Positions 34,065 through 44,527 of a stretch of 64,000 nt of DNA are shown here, in pieces; position 1 is the stretch's first letter; each line of letters opens with the position of its first letter. The notes under the pieces are model-generated. The model was not told the origin of the DNA, did no database searches, and worked only from the letters and a program-made list of their open reading frames with translations. The DNA is from Lasiodiplodia sp. COLG20. Lineage: Eukaryota > Ascomycota > Dothideomycetes > Botryosphaeriales > Botryosphaeriaceae. A program made the position numbers and the translations under genes. The stretch is taken from positions 1,364,001 to 1,428,000 of the forward strand of contig VNWV01000002.1 in assembly GCA_009801085.1 (NCBI GenBank), read 5' to 3'.

Positions 34065-34882
34065 GCGCAGCCGCCAGGCTAGCGCCATGTTTCAAGAATG
34101 AGCGACGACTTGATGCTCTTGGTACGGCGGCAGCAGGGGATTGACCGGCGTCGAGCTAAATCTGTCTTAGCCGAACACCGGTCTACGTCGAATTCCCTCC
34201 GGTTTTCTTTTGGACCACGTTCCCATCAGACATCCTTCAATCCTATTATCCTCCCCGACTGGTCGTTCGATTCTCCTTCTTGCATGTGATTTTTTGCGAA
34301 TGCGTGCTTGGTCTGGGACTATCGGTTCGCACTTTCTGCTTTGCTCAGTCAGAATTCACAGTAGATGGATCTTTTGATATCACCAAGTAGCAGCGTACTA
34401 TCTTCGTCTGGCGTGCCACTTGATCTTTAGTGCACGCGCGAAGACTTCTTGGCATCAGTGGCCAAGACACCCTGCATTTCCATCAGCGAGTCTCGAGCGC
34501 ATCGTTTAAACTTCGTTTAAGGAGCCTCAGCCTGCTACCTTGGCGCCATTGGAAGGATTCACTGTCCGCCTTGGCCGTCTAATGTCCAGATCAACGCAGA
34601 CCTGCTTACTGACAAACCATCGATTGTCGCCGCTGCCTCACATCTTTTCAGTTACATGCCGGTTTTCATTTGTGACGTCCTCTGCCAAGGCTGCTTTGTT
34701 TCCATGGACGCTCGCAACCTGGAGTTGCTCGATCCGGACAATCATAAGAGAAAAGGCAAACAAAGACATCAATGACATTTTATTCAACTGACCCCACAAC
34801 ATGCATCGAACGCTCTCATCCACCTCTACTTTAGACGTTTGGCTTTCTACTGTCGCTCGACGAGTCCGAGTTGATTCTTGCC
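34065..34882. other. Gap between calmodulin and large uncharacterised gene
   Basis: The calmodulin 3' UTR and the promoter of the next gene lie here. A frame at 34540-34791 (83 codons) has no recognisable domain and is left out. Confidence 0.35.
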
Positions 34883-37831
34883 ATGGATCACTATACACCT
34901 GCACCACGTTTTCACGATTTTGATGGCCTGACACAGCGCGAGTGGAAAGAAAAATGCCAGCCACAATGGGTTGCCTTCCAGGATTCAGTCAACGACAGCA
35001 ACCGCAACCAAATCCGTCGGCTGGCCATGAGCCACTGGCACACATTCAAGGATTATGAATGGGTCGAAAAGAGCCTCCCAAAACTGACAGAGCTTGACTT
35101 AAGCGACTTGCAAGATACTATCTCCTACGACGACGATTTCTCTCATAACATCCAGGGCAAGCAATCATCAATCTTGGATGACTTCGAGGCATATGAGCAG
35201 TTGTGCAACCATAAGACACTGCTAGGTCGTCTCGAAAAGCTCTGGGTTAGACACTGGGGCTGTAACGCACTGCACGACTGGAAACACAGGCATGTCGAAT
35301 CTGGCAGCGGATCTGGATACGACAGGCGTGACAACATGGAAATCCATAGCCGTCGCAAGACGACATCTGGACAGACTTCCTTAGACGTCACGTCGGTGAT
35401 CTCCGAGTGTAAGCAGCTCCGGACACTTGCCATCAGAGGCCCCTCTCTTAATCCGGCACTGAGCCGCCTGTGGCGCCCGCATCAAGCGTGCTCAAAGGAC
35501 GAAGGCTCACATGCACACTTCTGTACTATCGTCAAGGGACTCGAGGACAATACGCCGGAATCTCTGCGGGCGGTCGAATTCTACCAGGCCGAGTTCGCAC
35601 CACGCATTGTCAAGATGTTGCGAGAACGGACAAACATCAGCAGGGTCTCCATATCTTTTGGAGACATTCTCCGTCGATTTGCGCCAGCGCGGGAAGCCGA
35701 CGTTAGCAGAGACGCGGCTGAGAGTACAAAGTTTCCCATGGCGGGAGAGACGAGCATCCACGCTTTCTCGATAGACGACGAGCACTCGTGCAAGTACGAG
35801 ATATCAGTAGGAAAATTTGAGAAAAAGCGGCTTCACGAATCACTCAATGTGGAGATCTTTCCGCCTCAGAGATCATCCCAACTCCTACGGGACAGAGAAA
35901 CCAGTAATTTTCTGCGTCAGTGGGCAAATAGCCCAAAACGAACAACAGGGCAGTCTGAGCCTAGCTATACTTTGAGCGAGAAAGACGCCCTATTGGTGGA
36001 ATACCTGGTGACCAACAGACACGAGAGTCCAGTTCCTGGGTTAAACTACTTCCTGGTTCAGTTATCTGACGCTTTCAATGACTGCGACAAACTTTCTTGC
36101 AACGATCAAGAAGTCATCAACGAGATCCCAGTCAGCCCATTCTCCTTCATTTCTCCGAGCCCACATTCTTGGCACGAGCCACCGTCATCCTCTGGCATCT
36201 TTGTAGACGACCCAACCGGCGAGTCCATCCAAGCATTCTGCCTCCTCCACCAACGCTTCGGCTGGGCGCCGCTCTGGGACATCGACCCCCTAGTAGACTC
36301 CCGTAACTTTCCGTGGAACGTAGGTATTGAGCTGCCAGAGGCTGAAAGCGACGAAGAGAGGAGAAGGCGGGTAAACACCGACCTCATCCACCCCATTTTC
36401 AGCGCTTTCTGCACCCTTCGCTACGTCGGCATCCCCGTCCGCCTCCTCATCGGCAACCGACCCCGCTCCTCCCATACGGGACTGTACTGGGGTGATGCCA
36501 CGGGCGGGCATCCCGCCGACCATGATGACGACTACACTCCGTGGCTCACAGTTCCCATCGAGACCGCCGCCGACCTCTCACACGACGATAACGACGACGG
36601 TCCCCCCTCAGAGGAGCCTCCTTCTCCCGTGGCGGACGAGTCTTTGCCGCAGCAGCAGCAACGGCAGCAAGAGCTCGCGGTCATCGCTGCCAGCACCCGC
36701 GTCGGCGCCACGCCCTTCACTGGACGGGCCAGCATCGCCGCGTGCGCGGACGAGCTGGTGATCCGGTATCCGGACTGGATGGGGCAGCTACTCCTACCCC
36801 CGAACGCAGCCGACGACGACGACGACGACGACGACGGAGCGGAAGGCGGCCGAGAAGAAGAAAAGGAGGACGCAGACCTGCCGCTCCGCTTCCGCCAGGC
36901 GCTGCTGAAGCGCGAGGCGCGCGGCTGGCAGGCGTGGTGGCGCGACGCGGCGCTGCGGTTCACGCGGCTGCGGCGGCTGCGCATCCGCATGCCGCACTAC
37001 TTTGACGAGTTCCAGAGCGCGGCGCTGGCGGTGTTGCTTCAGCAGATGAAGAGCGACGGCAGCGGCGGCGGCGGCACTGGCGGCGGTTGGAGGGGGAGGT
37101 GGCGGGTTTCGTTCGCTGAGGACGTGTGGATGGGGACGAAGCAAGGGGGGTTGATGGAGTTCGTGGTGAGGGAGTGGGTGAAGAAGGGCGGGAAGAAGGT
37201 GATGCGGTTTTCGGAGCGGGAGGTGGCCGGGAGCGAGCAGCTGGTCGTGGCGGACGATTTGGAGGTGCCGGAATGGTTCAGAGAGATGAGGGAGGGGCAG
37301 CGGAGGAGGGCGTGGACGGAGTTTGTGGAGGTGATGCGGGAGTTGGGGGTGCTGGATTCGACGACCACGGCAGAGGCCGGAGAGGGAGAGGGAGAGGAGG
37401 ATGCACTGGTTGAAGCGACTCCGGATGAGGAGTGGGACAGCCGGCTTGCGAGTGAGTCCTTTGTGAGCACTCCTGACCTGCGGATGCCGGAAACGCCGCC
37501 TCGTACACCTACACCCACCTCTCCGCCTATCGAGTCGATTACACCAGCACAGACCGCGTCGCCTATGCAAGAGAAGCCCGACCCTTCACCTACGTCGGTG
37601 AGTGCACAGCAGAGCGAGGATGTGGTGAAGCTGGAATCATCGTCCAAGCCTAAGAAATCTAGAAAAGGCAAGGCTACACCAGCCAAGCAATCGAGTGCTA
37701 GTAAGAAGCGCACAAGATCGAGTAAAAAGGAGGCGGATGAGGCAGGCGAATTGTCTCCGCCGCCGCCCAAGAAGGCCAAGAGCGGGAAAAAGTCGAGGTG
37801 GGAAAGAGAGTTGGAGTTGCTGCAAAGTTGA
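34883..37831 (+). CDS. Large uncharacterised protein with basic nuclear-type tail
   Basis: One intronless frame of 982 residues from MDHYTPAPRF. I do not recognise a family. The N-terminal 250 residues contain leucine-spaced segments (LPKLTELDLSDLQ, LGRLEKLWVRHWG, CKQLRTLAIRGPSLN, FTRLRRLRIRMPHYF further on) that resemble irregular leucine-rich repeats of fungal F-box proteins, but no F-box precedes them. A poly-Asp run (about eight) sits near residue 645, encoded by GAC repeats at 36815-36835. A poly-Gln/Arg patch and Gly-rich segment flank it. The C-terminal 60 residues are Lys/Ser-rich (KPKKSRKGK, KKRTRSSKK, PPPKKAKSGKKSRW), a strong nuclear localisation candidate. The gene could be longer at the 5' end if an upstream exon was missed. 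Confidence 0.7.
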   Translation: MDHYTPAPRFHDFDGLTQREWKEKCQPQWVAFQDSVNDSNRNQIRRLAMSHWHTFKDYEWVEKSLPKLTELDLSDLQDTISYDDDFSHNIQGKQSSILDDFEAYEQLCNHKTLLGRLEKLWVRHWGCNALHDWKHRHVESGSGSGYDRRDNMEIHSRRKTTSGQTSLDVTSVISECKQLRTLAIRGPSLNPALSRLWRPHQACSKDEGSHAHFCTIVKGLEDNTPESLRAVEFYQAEFAPRIVKMLRERTNISRVSISFGDILRRFAPAREADVSRDAAESTKFPMAGETSIHAFSIDDEHSCKYEISVGKFEKKRLHESLNVEIFPPQRSSQLLRDRETSNFLRQWANSPKRTTGQSEPSYTLSEKDALLVEYLVTNRHESPVPGLNYFLVQLSDAFNDCDKLSCNDQEVINEIPVSPFSFISPSPHSWHEPPSSSGIFVDDPTGESIQAFCLLHQRFGWAPLWDIDPLVDSRNFPWNVGIELPEAESDEERRRRVNTDLIHPIFSAFCTLRYVGIPVRLLIGNRPRSSHTGLYWGDATGGHPADHDDDYTPWLTVPIETAADLSHDDNDDGPPSEEPPSPVADESLPQQQQRQQELAVIAASTRVGATPFTGRASIAACADELVIRYPDWMGQLLLPPNAADDDDDDDDGAEGGREEEKEDADLPLRFRQALLKREARGWQAWWRDAALRFTRLRRLRIRMPHYFDEFQSAALAVLLQQMKSDGSGGGGTGGGWRGRWRVSFAEDVWMGTKQGGLMEFVVREWVKKGGKKVMRFSEREVAGSEQLVVADDLEVPEWFREMREGQRRRAWTEFVEVMRELGVLDSTTTAEAGEGEGEEDALVEATPDEEWDSRLASESFVSTPDLRMPETPPRTPTPTSPPIESITPAQTASPMQEKPDPSPTSVSAQQSEDVVKLESSSKPKKSRKGKATPAKQSSASKKRTRSSKKEADEAGELSPPPPKKAKSGKKSRWERELELLQS

Positions 37832-38125
37832 ACTTGCTCCAGTGTTCGTTTCACTACCAGATTTAATGCTTTGATTATTCAGTTCTCTTTCCACGCATTG
37901 CTGAATTTGCCGCACCACATACTATGCTTGTATCATCAACTAATTTTACCTGCATCATTCGGTTCCATTTATTCGTCAATTTCAATACTCCACCGGGAGT
38001 TAAGGTTGTCATGTGGCTATCACATACAACATCATGCTCCCTTCATCCACCTATACACTTGAAGTCACTCTCCACAAGGGGATATCCCAACCTAGGGCAC
38101 TTTTTCTACCTTCTCTGCAGCTGCT

Positions 38126-39431
38126 TCAACGTCCCAACGCCTCGAACGAAAAGCCCGCACCAACCTCATCCCCTTCCTCCACCACAAACGTATTGACTCC
38201 CGTATAATTCGCCCACCCGCTAACCTCGACCCTGACGCCCTTAATCTTCTCTCCGTCACCACCATCACCACCACCAATCTCCACCTCCTCGACCGCCCTG
38301 CCCACAAACCCACCTTTCCCCCCAAACGCGTTGGACAGCAGACTGTGGTACACCCAGCGCTGGCCCTCTTCCCTCCCGACGCGCCGCTCGCCCTTGGCCA
38401 CGGCCAGAGCCACGCGGGCCTGCACGCCGCTGCCCGTGGGACTGCGGTCGATCTGGCCGTCGGCGAAGACGCACAAGCCCGTCTCGGCGCCATCACAACC
38501 ATCCAGCACCTCGCCGCGGCCCGCCTCGGTCACGAAGACCGAGTACAGGAACTGCAGGTCCGGCGAGTGCGGGTGGCGCAGGTGCGCGGCGCAGAGCTCG
38601 GCCGACTGCGTGAAGGCGGCTTTGAGGTTGATGGCGGCGTGGCGGAGCGCGGTGATGGGGGGAGTGGGAGAGGAGAGGGCGTCGGCGGGGAAGCCGAGCT
38701 GCGCGGCGGGGGCGATGAGGTAGAAGGCGCCGCCGAAGGCGACGGAGGCGGTGACAGAGGTGGTGGAGGGGGCAGAGGCAAGTTCGGGCCAGCGGAGGGA
38801 GGGGGGCACGGGGATGGGGATGGAGATGGCGGTGGCGAAGCTGGGGACGCTGAGGTAGGTGATGGGGCGGGAGGTGTCGGTGCGGAAGGAAGAGGAGGTA
38901 TCACCGGTTTGGATGGCGGGCACGCTGACCCGGACGAGGCCGCAAGGTACGTGCAGGCGTAGCTCGACGGTGCGGGTACCCTGGTCGAAGCGGAGCTCGT
39001 GGCGGCGGGGGAAGATGGTGGGGTCGTCACAGTCGACGAGGAGGCGGCTGAGGGCGATGGTGGCGTGGCCGCACATGGTGCTGTAGCCCTCATGCGTCAG
39101 GAAGAGGGCACCCATGTGGGCGGCGCCGGCATCGACGAGCTCGGTCGATGGCCGAAGCACGGCGCCGTACATGTCATTGTGCCCGCGTGGCTCGAAGATG
39201 AGACTGCGTCGGATGTGGTCGTGTTCGGCACGAGCGGTAGCTCGTTGTTCGAGAAGGGTCCCGCTAGTGATAGGCTTAGTGCTTGCTTCTGCTTTCGACC
39301 CAGCTGGCGGGGCCGTACGTGATGTCTGGGTAGCCTGAGTATACGATTCTGGTAGGCTCTCCAGTCGTATGCATGTCAATGGTTTTGATCTGGCGTGCCA
39401 CTGACGGGCGAATGAACGACGGGACGTCCAT
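38126..39431 (-). CDS. trans-3-hydroxy-L-proline dehydratase (proline racemase superfamily)
   Basis: Exons 39431-39319 and 39263-38126 give 416 residues. The start reads MDVPSFIRPSVARQIKTIDMHTTGEPTR, the conserved N-terminus. The first catalytic site is intact (GYSTMCGHATIAL, Cys at residue 102). The second, a Cys in true racemases, is Thr in DRSPTGSG at residue 314. This Cys/Thr pair is the established mark of trans-3-hydroxy-L-proline dehydratase, which yields pyrroline-2-carboxylate, and argues against racemase activity. The likely role is use of hydroxyproline from collagen-like or plant material as carbon and nitrogen source. The 55-nt intron has a clear CACTAAG branch region, and without it the frame is broken. 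Confidence 0.93.
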
Positions 39432-39944
39432 TGTTGCGCAAGAATAGAGTTGTAGAGATAAGGGATAGGGGAAGGATATTGGTTGATGAGTTGAGTTGGA
39501 AAAGTATCAGCTATCAGAATGTTATATGACGCATTATGCCAGCATTATTGCGCGCCCTATCAAGTACATGCATGATTCAGATAGACCTGATAAGAGCGGA
39601 AGTCTAGGTGTTTATATGGCCCGGCAAGCCATCCGACGTGCAGGTAAGCTGAAGCGAAAGCCATCCATATCTTCGGCTAGAGCCCCGGTAGGATTTTTTT
39701 GGAAAGTTTATGGAGGAAGAGAGTTCAGGACCGTGCTCGGTCATCAAATGCCCCGCCGGAAATTCTCCGGCATCGTCGCTGCAATTCAAGCACTCGACTC
39801 CGACTGCAACATGTCATTTGGAGGGGAATCATTACTACGATTAATCCAATCCGACCAACGCTCCATGTATCACGCGTCAATGGCCCCGGAGAATTGCTGC
39901 GCCAAAACACCTCGATAAAGCCGACCGATTCCCGAACACGTCCT
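39432..39944. other. Gap between hydroxyproline dehydratase and NAD(P)-binding protein
   Basis: This is the promoter of the dehydratase (minus strand) and the 3' flank of the next gene. Nothing else is seen. Confidence 0.35.
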
Positions 39945-40811
39945 CTACTTCGCGGCATCCTCGGCCATGATCCTCCTAAACGCCTTGTTCGGGATGATGC
40001 GCCCTCCCTCCAGCACGTCGTCCCCCTTGACCGGTGCGCCGTCACCCACGGCCAGCTTGATGAAGAAATCGCCCAGCAGCGCGGTCGGCGAAACGTAGCT
40101 CTTGGCGAAGGCGCGGACGGGGGGGCCGAACAACGCGGAAGCATAGTCCCTCATGGGAAAGCGGCCCTTCTGGACTTCGATGACCTCGGCGTGGTTGGCC
40201 TTGTCGACGAAGGCTGGGCGCACCGAATACGCGCGGAGAGACGGGTAGCCGGACCCTTGAAGCGCCAGGAGCTGCGTCTCCGTGATGCCCTTGATACGGC
40301 CAAAAAGTGGGGTGAAATATCCGGGCGCTTGAGTGGCACCCTCGCCTGGCGGCGTGTTAGTCGATAACAAAGGTAGGCCGTTGGGCTGGGAGAAGCGAAC
40401 CCGAGATGTAGACAAACTTGAATGGGTCGTTGAGGCCGGAAAAGGCCTTTGCTGCCGCGAGCGGATAATCCTGGGTGATTTTGATGTACTCGCTGTGCTG
40501 GCGTCAGCACTACTATTCGTGCAATTAATTTGGTGGTGCACTCACTCTTTGCCGACCTGGCTTTGGCTGATGCCCTGAGCCCAGATGCACGCCTCAGCCC
40601 CGTCTAACTGCTTCAGCACCTCGGACGGATAATTCTCGAAATCCTTGTGTTGGATGACGGTCACGTTCTTCTTGCCCTCAGCCATGGGCACGGGACTCCT
40701 GCTTAGGATGGAAAGGCGCGAGATGGGCCCACCGGCGTTCATGTTGGCGAGGATTTGAGCAAGAGCTCCGGAGCCAACCAGGCCCGTAGCGCCAGTGAGG
40801 ATGACATGCAT
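39945..40811 (-). CDS. NAD(P)-binding short-chain/epimerase-like protein (HTATIP2/YbjT type)
   Basis: Exons 40811-40546, 40492-40401 and 40345-39945 give 252 residues. The N-terminus MHVILTGATGLVGSGAL is an extended-SDR nucleotide-binding motif. CIWAQGISQ and the KFVYISGEGA block correspond to the conserved parts of the atypical SDR branch that includes CC3/HTATIP2. The catalytic Tyr-x-x-x-Lys of classical SDRs is not evident, so redox sensing or NADPH binding may be more likely than catalysis. The second intron carries a clear GACTAAC branch site. It lies upstream of the region with the foldback elements. Confidence 0.85.
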
Positions 40812-41251
40812 TTTCGGAATAAATTGTTGTTCTGCGGCGTCAGCGCTTGGCCGAGGAATTGGATCGTTTTATGTCGTGTCTTGCTAACTCCGTTGTTGTC
40901 TTCTCGACCGTGTTAACGCCGCCCCCACACCGTGCGCAGCCACCGGACAAAACTTCACGGCTTCATCTTACCTTTTCAGGTGAGTTGTCGTCGACGCGAT
41001 GGATGCCTGGGATGCGCGGACCCCCAAGTCACCCCTGTGCCCTGATGACTGCAGGTCAGCCCGCCCTTCTGCCGCATGCTGTCATTCAAACCGCCACTTA
41101 CCGCATTCAGCAGTGTAAGCGCGACTCACCACCACTGACTACACTCCCTCATAATCGCGCTTTTCTGTTCCACTCGCAGGGCTATTGATGTGCCATCATC
41201 GATCTGTAGTCTCATCAATGACGAACTAACCAGGTTTTGGGCTACAACTTA

Positions 41252-41485
41252 CAGAGGGTTATTGCATCCGAAGGCTAGCGTTAATTTGTTTCCCCTAATG
41301 CTATGGTCAGTTGAAGCTATCGTCCGGATGAGACTGTCGAATTATAAACTCTACATACACCTCCGGACTATAGCTTCAACTACCCATATGTTTTTTTTTT
41401 TAAAAAAAAAAAAACCTGAGGCACAGTTACTCTGGAGGATCCGGCTATTCTTAGCGCCAGTCTTCGGCTACAATACCCCTTTGTG
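41252..41485. mobile_element. Foldback/MITE-like element, copy A
   Basis: This is about 234 bp with nested inverted arms. The outer arms read ATCCGAAGGCTAGCG on the left and, inverted, GCCGAAGACTGGCGC on the right. The inner arms are GTTGAAGCTATCGTCCGGA and, inverted, GTTGAAGCTATAGTCCGGA. A T11-A13 homopolymer pair starts at 41391 in the right half. TA precedes the left end (41250-41251), but the right flank is not TA, so that end has decayed. It contains no reading frame. Confidence 0.7.
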
Positions 41486-41635
41486 GACAACCGCTGAGGT
41501 GGAATTCCACTGCAGCATCTTCAGCTTTCTCTCATATCCATAGTCGATAGGTAATGTCTTAGTCGCAAAGCGATTTCTCGCATTCGGCCGAGCCCAATAA
41601 CGACCGACAAAACACACAATACCGTCTCGTTGTTG

Positions 41636-41833
41636 CTACTGGCTTGTCGCCGTGGCCCGTTGACGTTTCGCTTCGGAGAGCTCGGAGTGTGCCCACCAGA
41701 GGCAGAGTAGGTATCCGATGGCGGCGGTAATGAAGCAAGTGCCGTCAGCTGTGTGGCAGAAGCGGCGGCGACGAGCCATTGGCTTTTGTTCTGTTTGCCC
41801 TGGTTTCTTTCCCTTCTCTTTCCCGAGTCTCAT
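41636..41833 (-). CDS. Possible small membrane peptide
   Basis: A 65-codon frame, or 47 from the inner Met of MARRRRFCH. It has a basic start and one hydrophobic segment (CFITAAIGYLLCLWW), then a charged tail. It lies between two foldback elements. No family is recognised, and it may be a chance frame. Confidence 0.25.
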   Translation of the reverse strand: MRLGKEKGKKPGQTEQKPMARRRRFCHTADGTCFITAAIGYLLCLWWAHSELSEAKRQRATATSQ

Positions 41834-42062
41834 ATCTAGATGATGGAAGGGAACAGTGACAAAGTCGAATAATACGAAGAATCCCAGGCTGAAAGGCTTC
41901 TTTTCTTATGACACTTTTTGCACTCTCCTGTCTCTTGCTTCATCAGAAGAAGCGCGCTGTCTCCGCCAAGCAGGCTACAAACTTGGAACAGGATTCGCGC
42001 TGCAGGGAAGCCGTAAGACGACAGGGGTAACCCACGGCATCTTCTCGTGAAATATCGTCTTA

Positions 42063-42304
42063 CAGTCTCCCTTCTCGCAGCCGATGGCTAGCGTGGATTT
42101 GCTTTTTTGCTCATGTCATGGGTAGCTGAAGCTTTCCTCCCGAGGTGTATGTAGAATTTTGATTCCACATTCTCGTCTAGACGAGAGCTTCAACTACCCA
42201 CACATGTTATTAAAAAAAAAAAAAAAAGGCAGAGGCAACGTTACGCCTGGGGCCTTGCTGTTCTTCACGCTGGCCTTTGGCTGCGATAACCCCTGCAAAC
42301 ACTG
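42063..42304. mobile_element. Foldback/MITE-like element, copy B (best preserved ends)
   Basis: The element is 242 bp, flanked by TA on both sides (42061-42062 and 42305-42306). Ends are CAGT... and ...ACTG, with outer inverted arms TCGCAGCCGATGGCTAGCGTG and its near complement. Inner arms are GGGTAGCTGAAGC and, inverted, GGGTAGTTGAAGC. A 15-nt A run lies in the right half. It has no coding capacity. TA duplication and CAGT ends point to a Tc1/mariner-type non-autonomous element, which is inference. Confidence 0.75.
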
Positions 42305-43477
42305 TAGCTTCCGCTAAGAAAACAAGAAGCACGTATAAGCAAGCTAGAATACGTACGTGCGACTCTGACACGAGCACACCATGTGTTCAGCTTTACCAGT
42401 ACCCATGTATATCGCGCACCACAGCCCCATTGCAAAGGGAACAGGAAAGTAGAGCAAGGGAAGAGAAATGGGGAGAGCAGATGAAAGAATAAAGAAAGCC
42501 AAGCAATACCAGCGGCATTCTCGAATGTCGCCAGAAGGCGGGAGAGACACGCAAGTGATGTGGATCCCCCCCTCCGCCGTGGCGTCTGGGGCGGGGGGCC
42601 GCGCGAGGCGCCCACAACTCCGGTGACCAGGAAAAGCAGGGCTCCTGCTGCTTGCTGCAAGGCCTCCCAGGGCATGGCGGGGAGCAACACGTCACACTGC
42701 TGTAGCGCTGCTGCCGCAGTCGCCCGCGGAACCGGATGGAATATGCAGAAGACGCATAAGTGAACGTCCCCACGTGTGCCCTTTGGTGATTGCCATTCCG
42801 TGCGTGAGGCGCATTTGGCCTGATTGCCATGACCGGTGATGCGGAGACGTTTCAGACCATCGCGGATCCTGCGGCTATCATCAAATCTTCGTTATCTAGC
42901 AAAACCAACAAGTGGGACCAGGAAAAGCCAGGGTGACTTATCGTATTTCGTTCACGCGTGCGTGGGCGGCGTCAAACTTGCAAGCGACGCGGAGCCGCGT
43001 TGGAAAAAAAAAAGTGGCACGGTTGCAAACCGGTGAAGTTGTATTTCCAAAGGCGCGATCCGACCCAGTAACGGGCGCCATCTCCAATAACCCGCGAAAA
43101 AGCAGATGTTCGGGGAATGAGATGTATCTAAAATCCAACATTGAAACTTTTTTTCCTCGTCTGCCGGCGCAATGGAAGGGCCAAACGCCAGCGCTTCCCA
43201 ACCCATTTGCGCCCGTCTAAGCTGAAACCTTGAGATGAGAACCAACAGCCACAGAGGCTGGAACCGGATATTAGATTAAATGAACTCCTGAATGTGATGA
43301 TGATATGTATGGCCGCCGTCTAAAAAAAAAACAAAGATCCCACGCTTTTTGGTACAAGAAAAAATTCCCGGAAATGAAGTGGAGCATTTTGTGCTACCAC
43401 ATCGATGACTCGACAACCCATCCGCCTCCCCATCGGTAGGCCGCAATCACACTAAGCGACGGCCTGCGCGACGTAGA

Positions 43478-44527
43478 TCACGAATAGGAGGGTCGCATTG
43501 TTGATGCCGTACTACTAGGCGGTGCTTGCATAGCACTGAAGGCAAACAATTGTTTGAGACTGCCCTGACTCGGCGACGCCGCGTTGGGGATCTTCTTCTC
43601 AAACAGCTCCAATTCGCCCTCGGCGAGCCCGGTTGACATCTTGCAGCTTGGTCCGCTCTTGAATGACCACTGCATCAGACTTGAAGGGGCCGTCGTCGGG
43701 AGAGCGGCGGAAAAGGGGTTGACGAGGTCGATTGAACGGGTGCCGTAAGAGGATCCATGAGGGTTCCGTCTCGGCAGCGGTCGACTTGCGGGTGTGTACG
43801 GTATCGACATGCTGGTAGAACTGCTCGGCGTGTGTGACAACGACGGCGCTGTACTTGTTGTTGATGCCACTGTCGAGGTAGAAGACCGCTTTGACCTTTG
43901 GGCCGTCATGTCGGTTGCCGAAAATGTCCTCAAGTAACGGGCCGCGTCCGACTCCTTCGACTTCTCCTGGGACCACTCGGGCGCTTCGTCATCGGAGCCA
44001 TCCGAGTAACCGTACGAGAGGCGTTTTGAGGGAATGGCAGTAGGGGAGCGAGGAGGAACGATGTCGCGGGAAGGAGAGAAGTCCTCATAGGAGTGGAGAG
44101 AGTATGGCGTCGGAGGCGGCGACGGCTCAAAGGTAATGGTCTTGGTGTTGTCCTTCTTCCGGCAGCTAGAGAGTAAGTTAGCGTGGAGAGTGGCTAAGTG
44201 TGGATCAGGGCTGTGACTAACCTTTCGGAGCAGTAGAGGATGGAGTTGTTCGGCACAATGATTTGCTTCTCGCACACAGTGCTGGATCGAGTCAGCGTTG
44301 CGTCACGGCGCCAAGGGCGGGATGGGCAAGGCTTACCAGAAGTTCAGGAAGCTGGCGGCCATGGCGTCGTCTTCGGGCTCTTCGTCCTTGCGCTGAGCGA
44401 CCTGGGGGACTTTGTTCGCCGACTTGCTGGAACGCTTGAGCAGCGCAGGCCTCGAGACGCGCGGGTGGGACTGCGCGGCCCTTTTAGAGTGCGAGGGATT
44501 GCGATGGTGCGCGTGTTGGGTCGCCAT
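43478..44527 (-). CDS. ecl1: ECL1-family zinc-binding life-span regulator
   Basis: Exons 44527-44337, 44281-44222 and 44165-43478 give 312 residues. The short conserved core straddles the introns: FCTVCEKQIIVPNNSILYCSESCRKKD, with four cysteines in a treble-clef-like pattern. This is the Ecl1 domain. Small Ecl1 proteins of fission and budding yeast extend chronological life span and respond to nutrient or metal limitation. In filamentous fungi they are longer, as here. The rest is Ser/Pro/Thr-rich and probably disordered, with many SP/TP sites. The nuclear role is inferred. Confidence 0.85.

Larger units (their letters stand above)
40812..43477. other. 2.7-kb gene-poor stretch holding two foldback elements
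   Basis: Two copies of a small foldback element (41252-41485 and 42063-42304) lie here, 577 bp apart and in the same orientation. The only possible gene is a short membrane-peptide frame at 41636-41833. Sequence from 42.3 to 43.4 kb has no gene I can support. Confidence 0.55.

Noticed and set aside
41252..42304. Copies A and B as the two ends of one composite transposon
   Set aside because: They lie in the same orientation, each has its own inverted ends, and the 577 bp between them contain no transposase.
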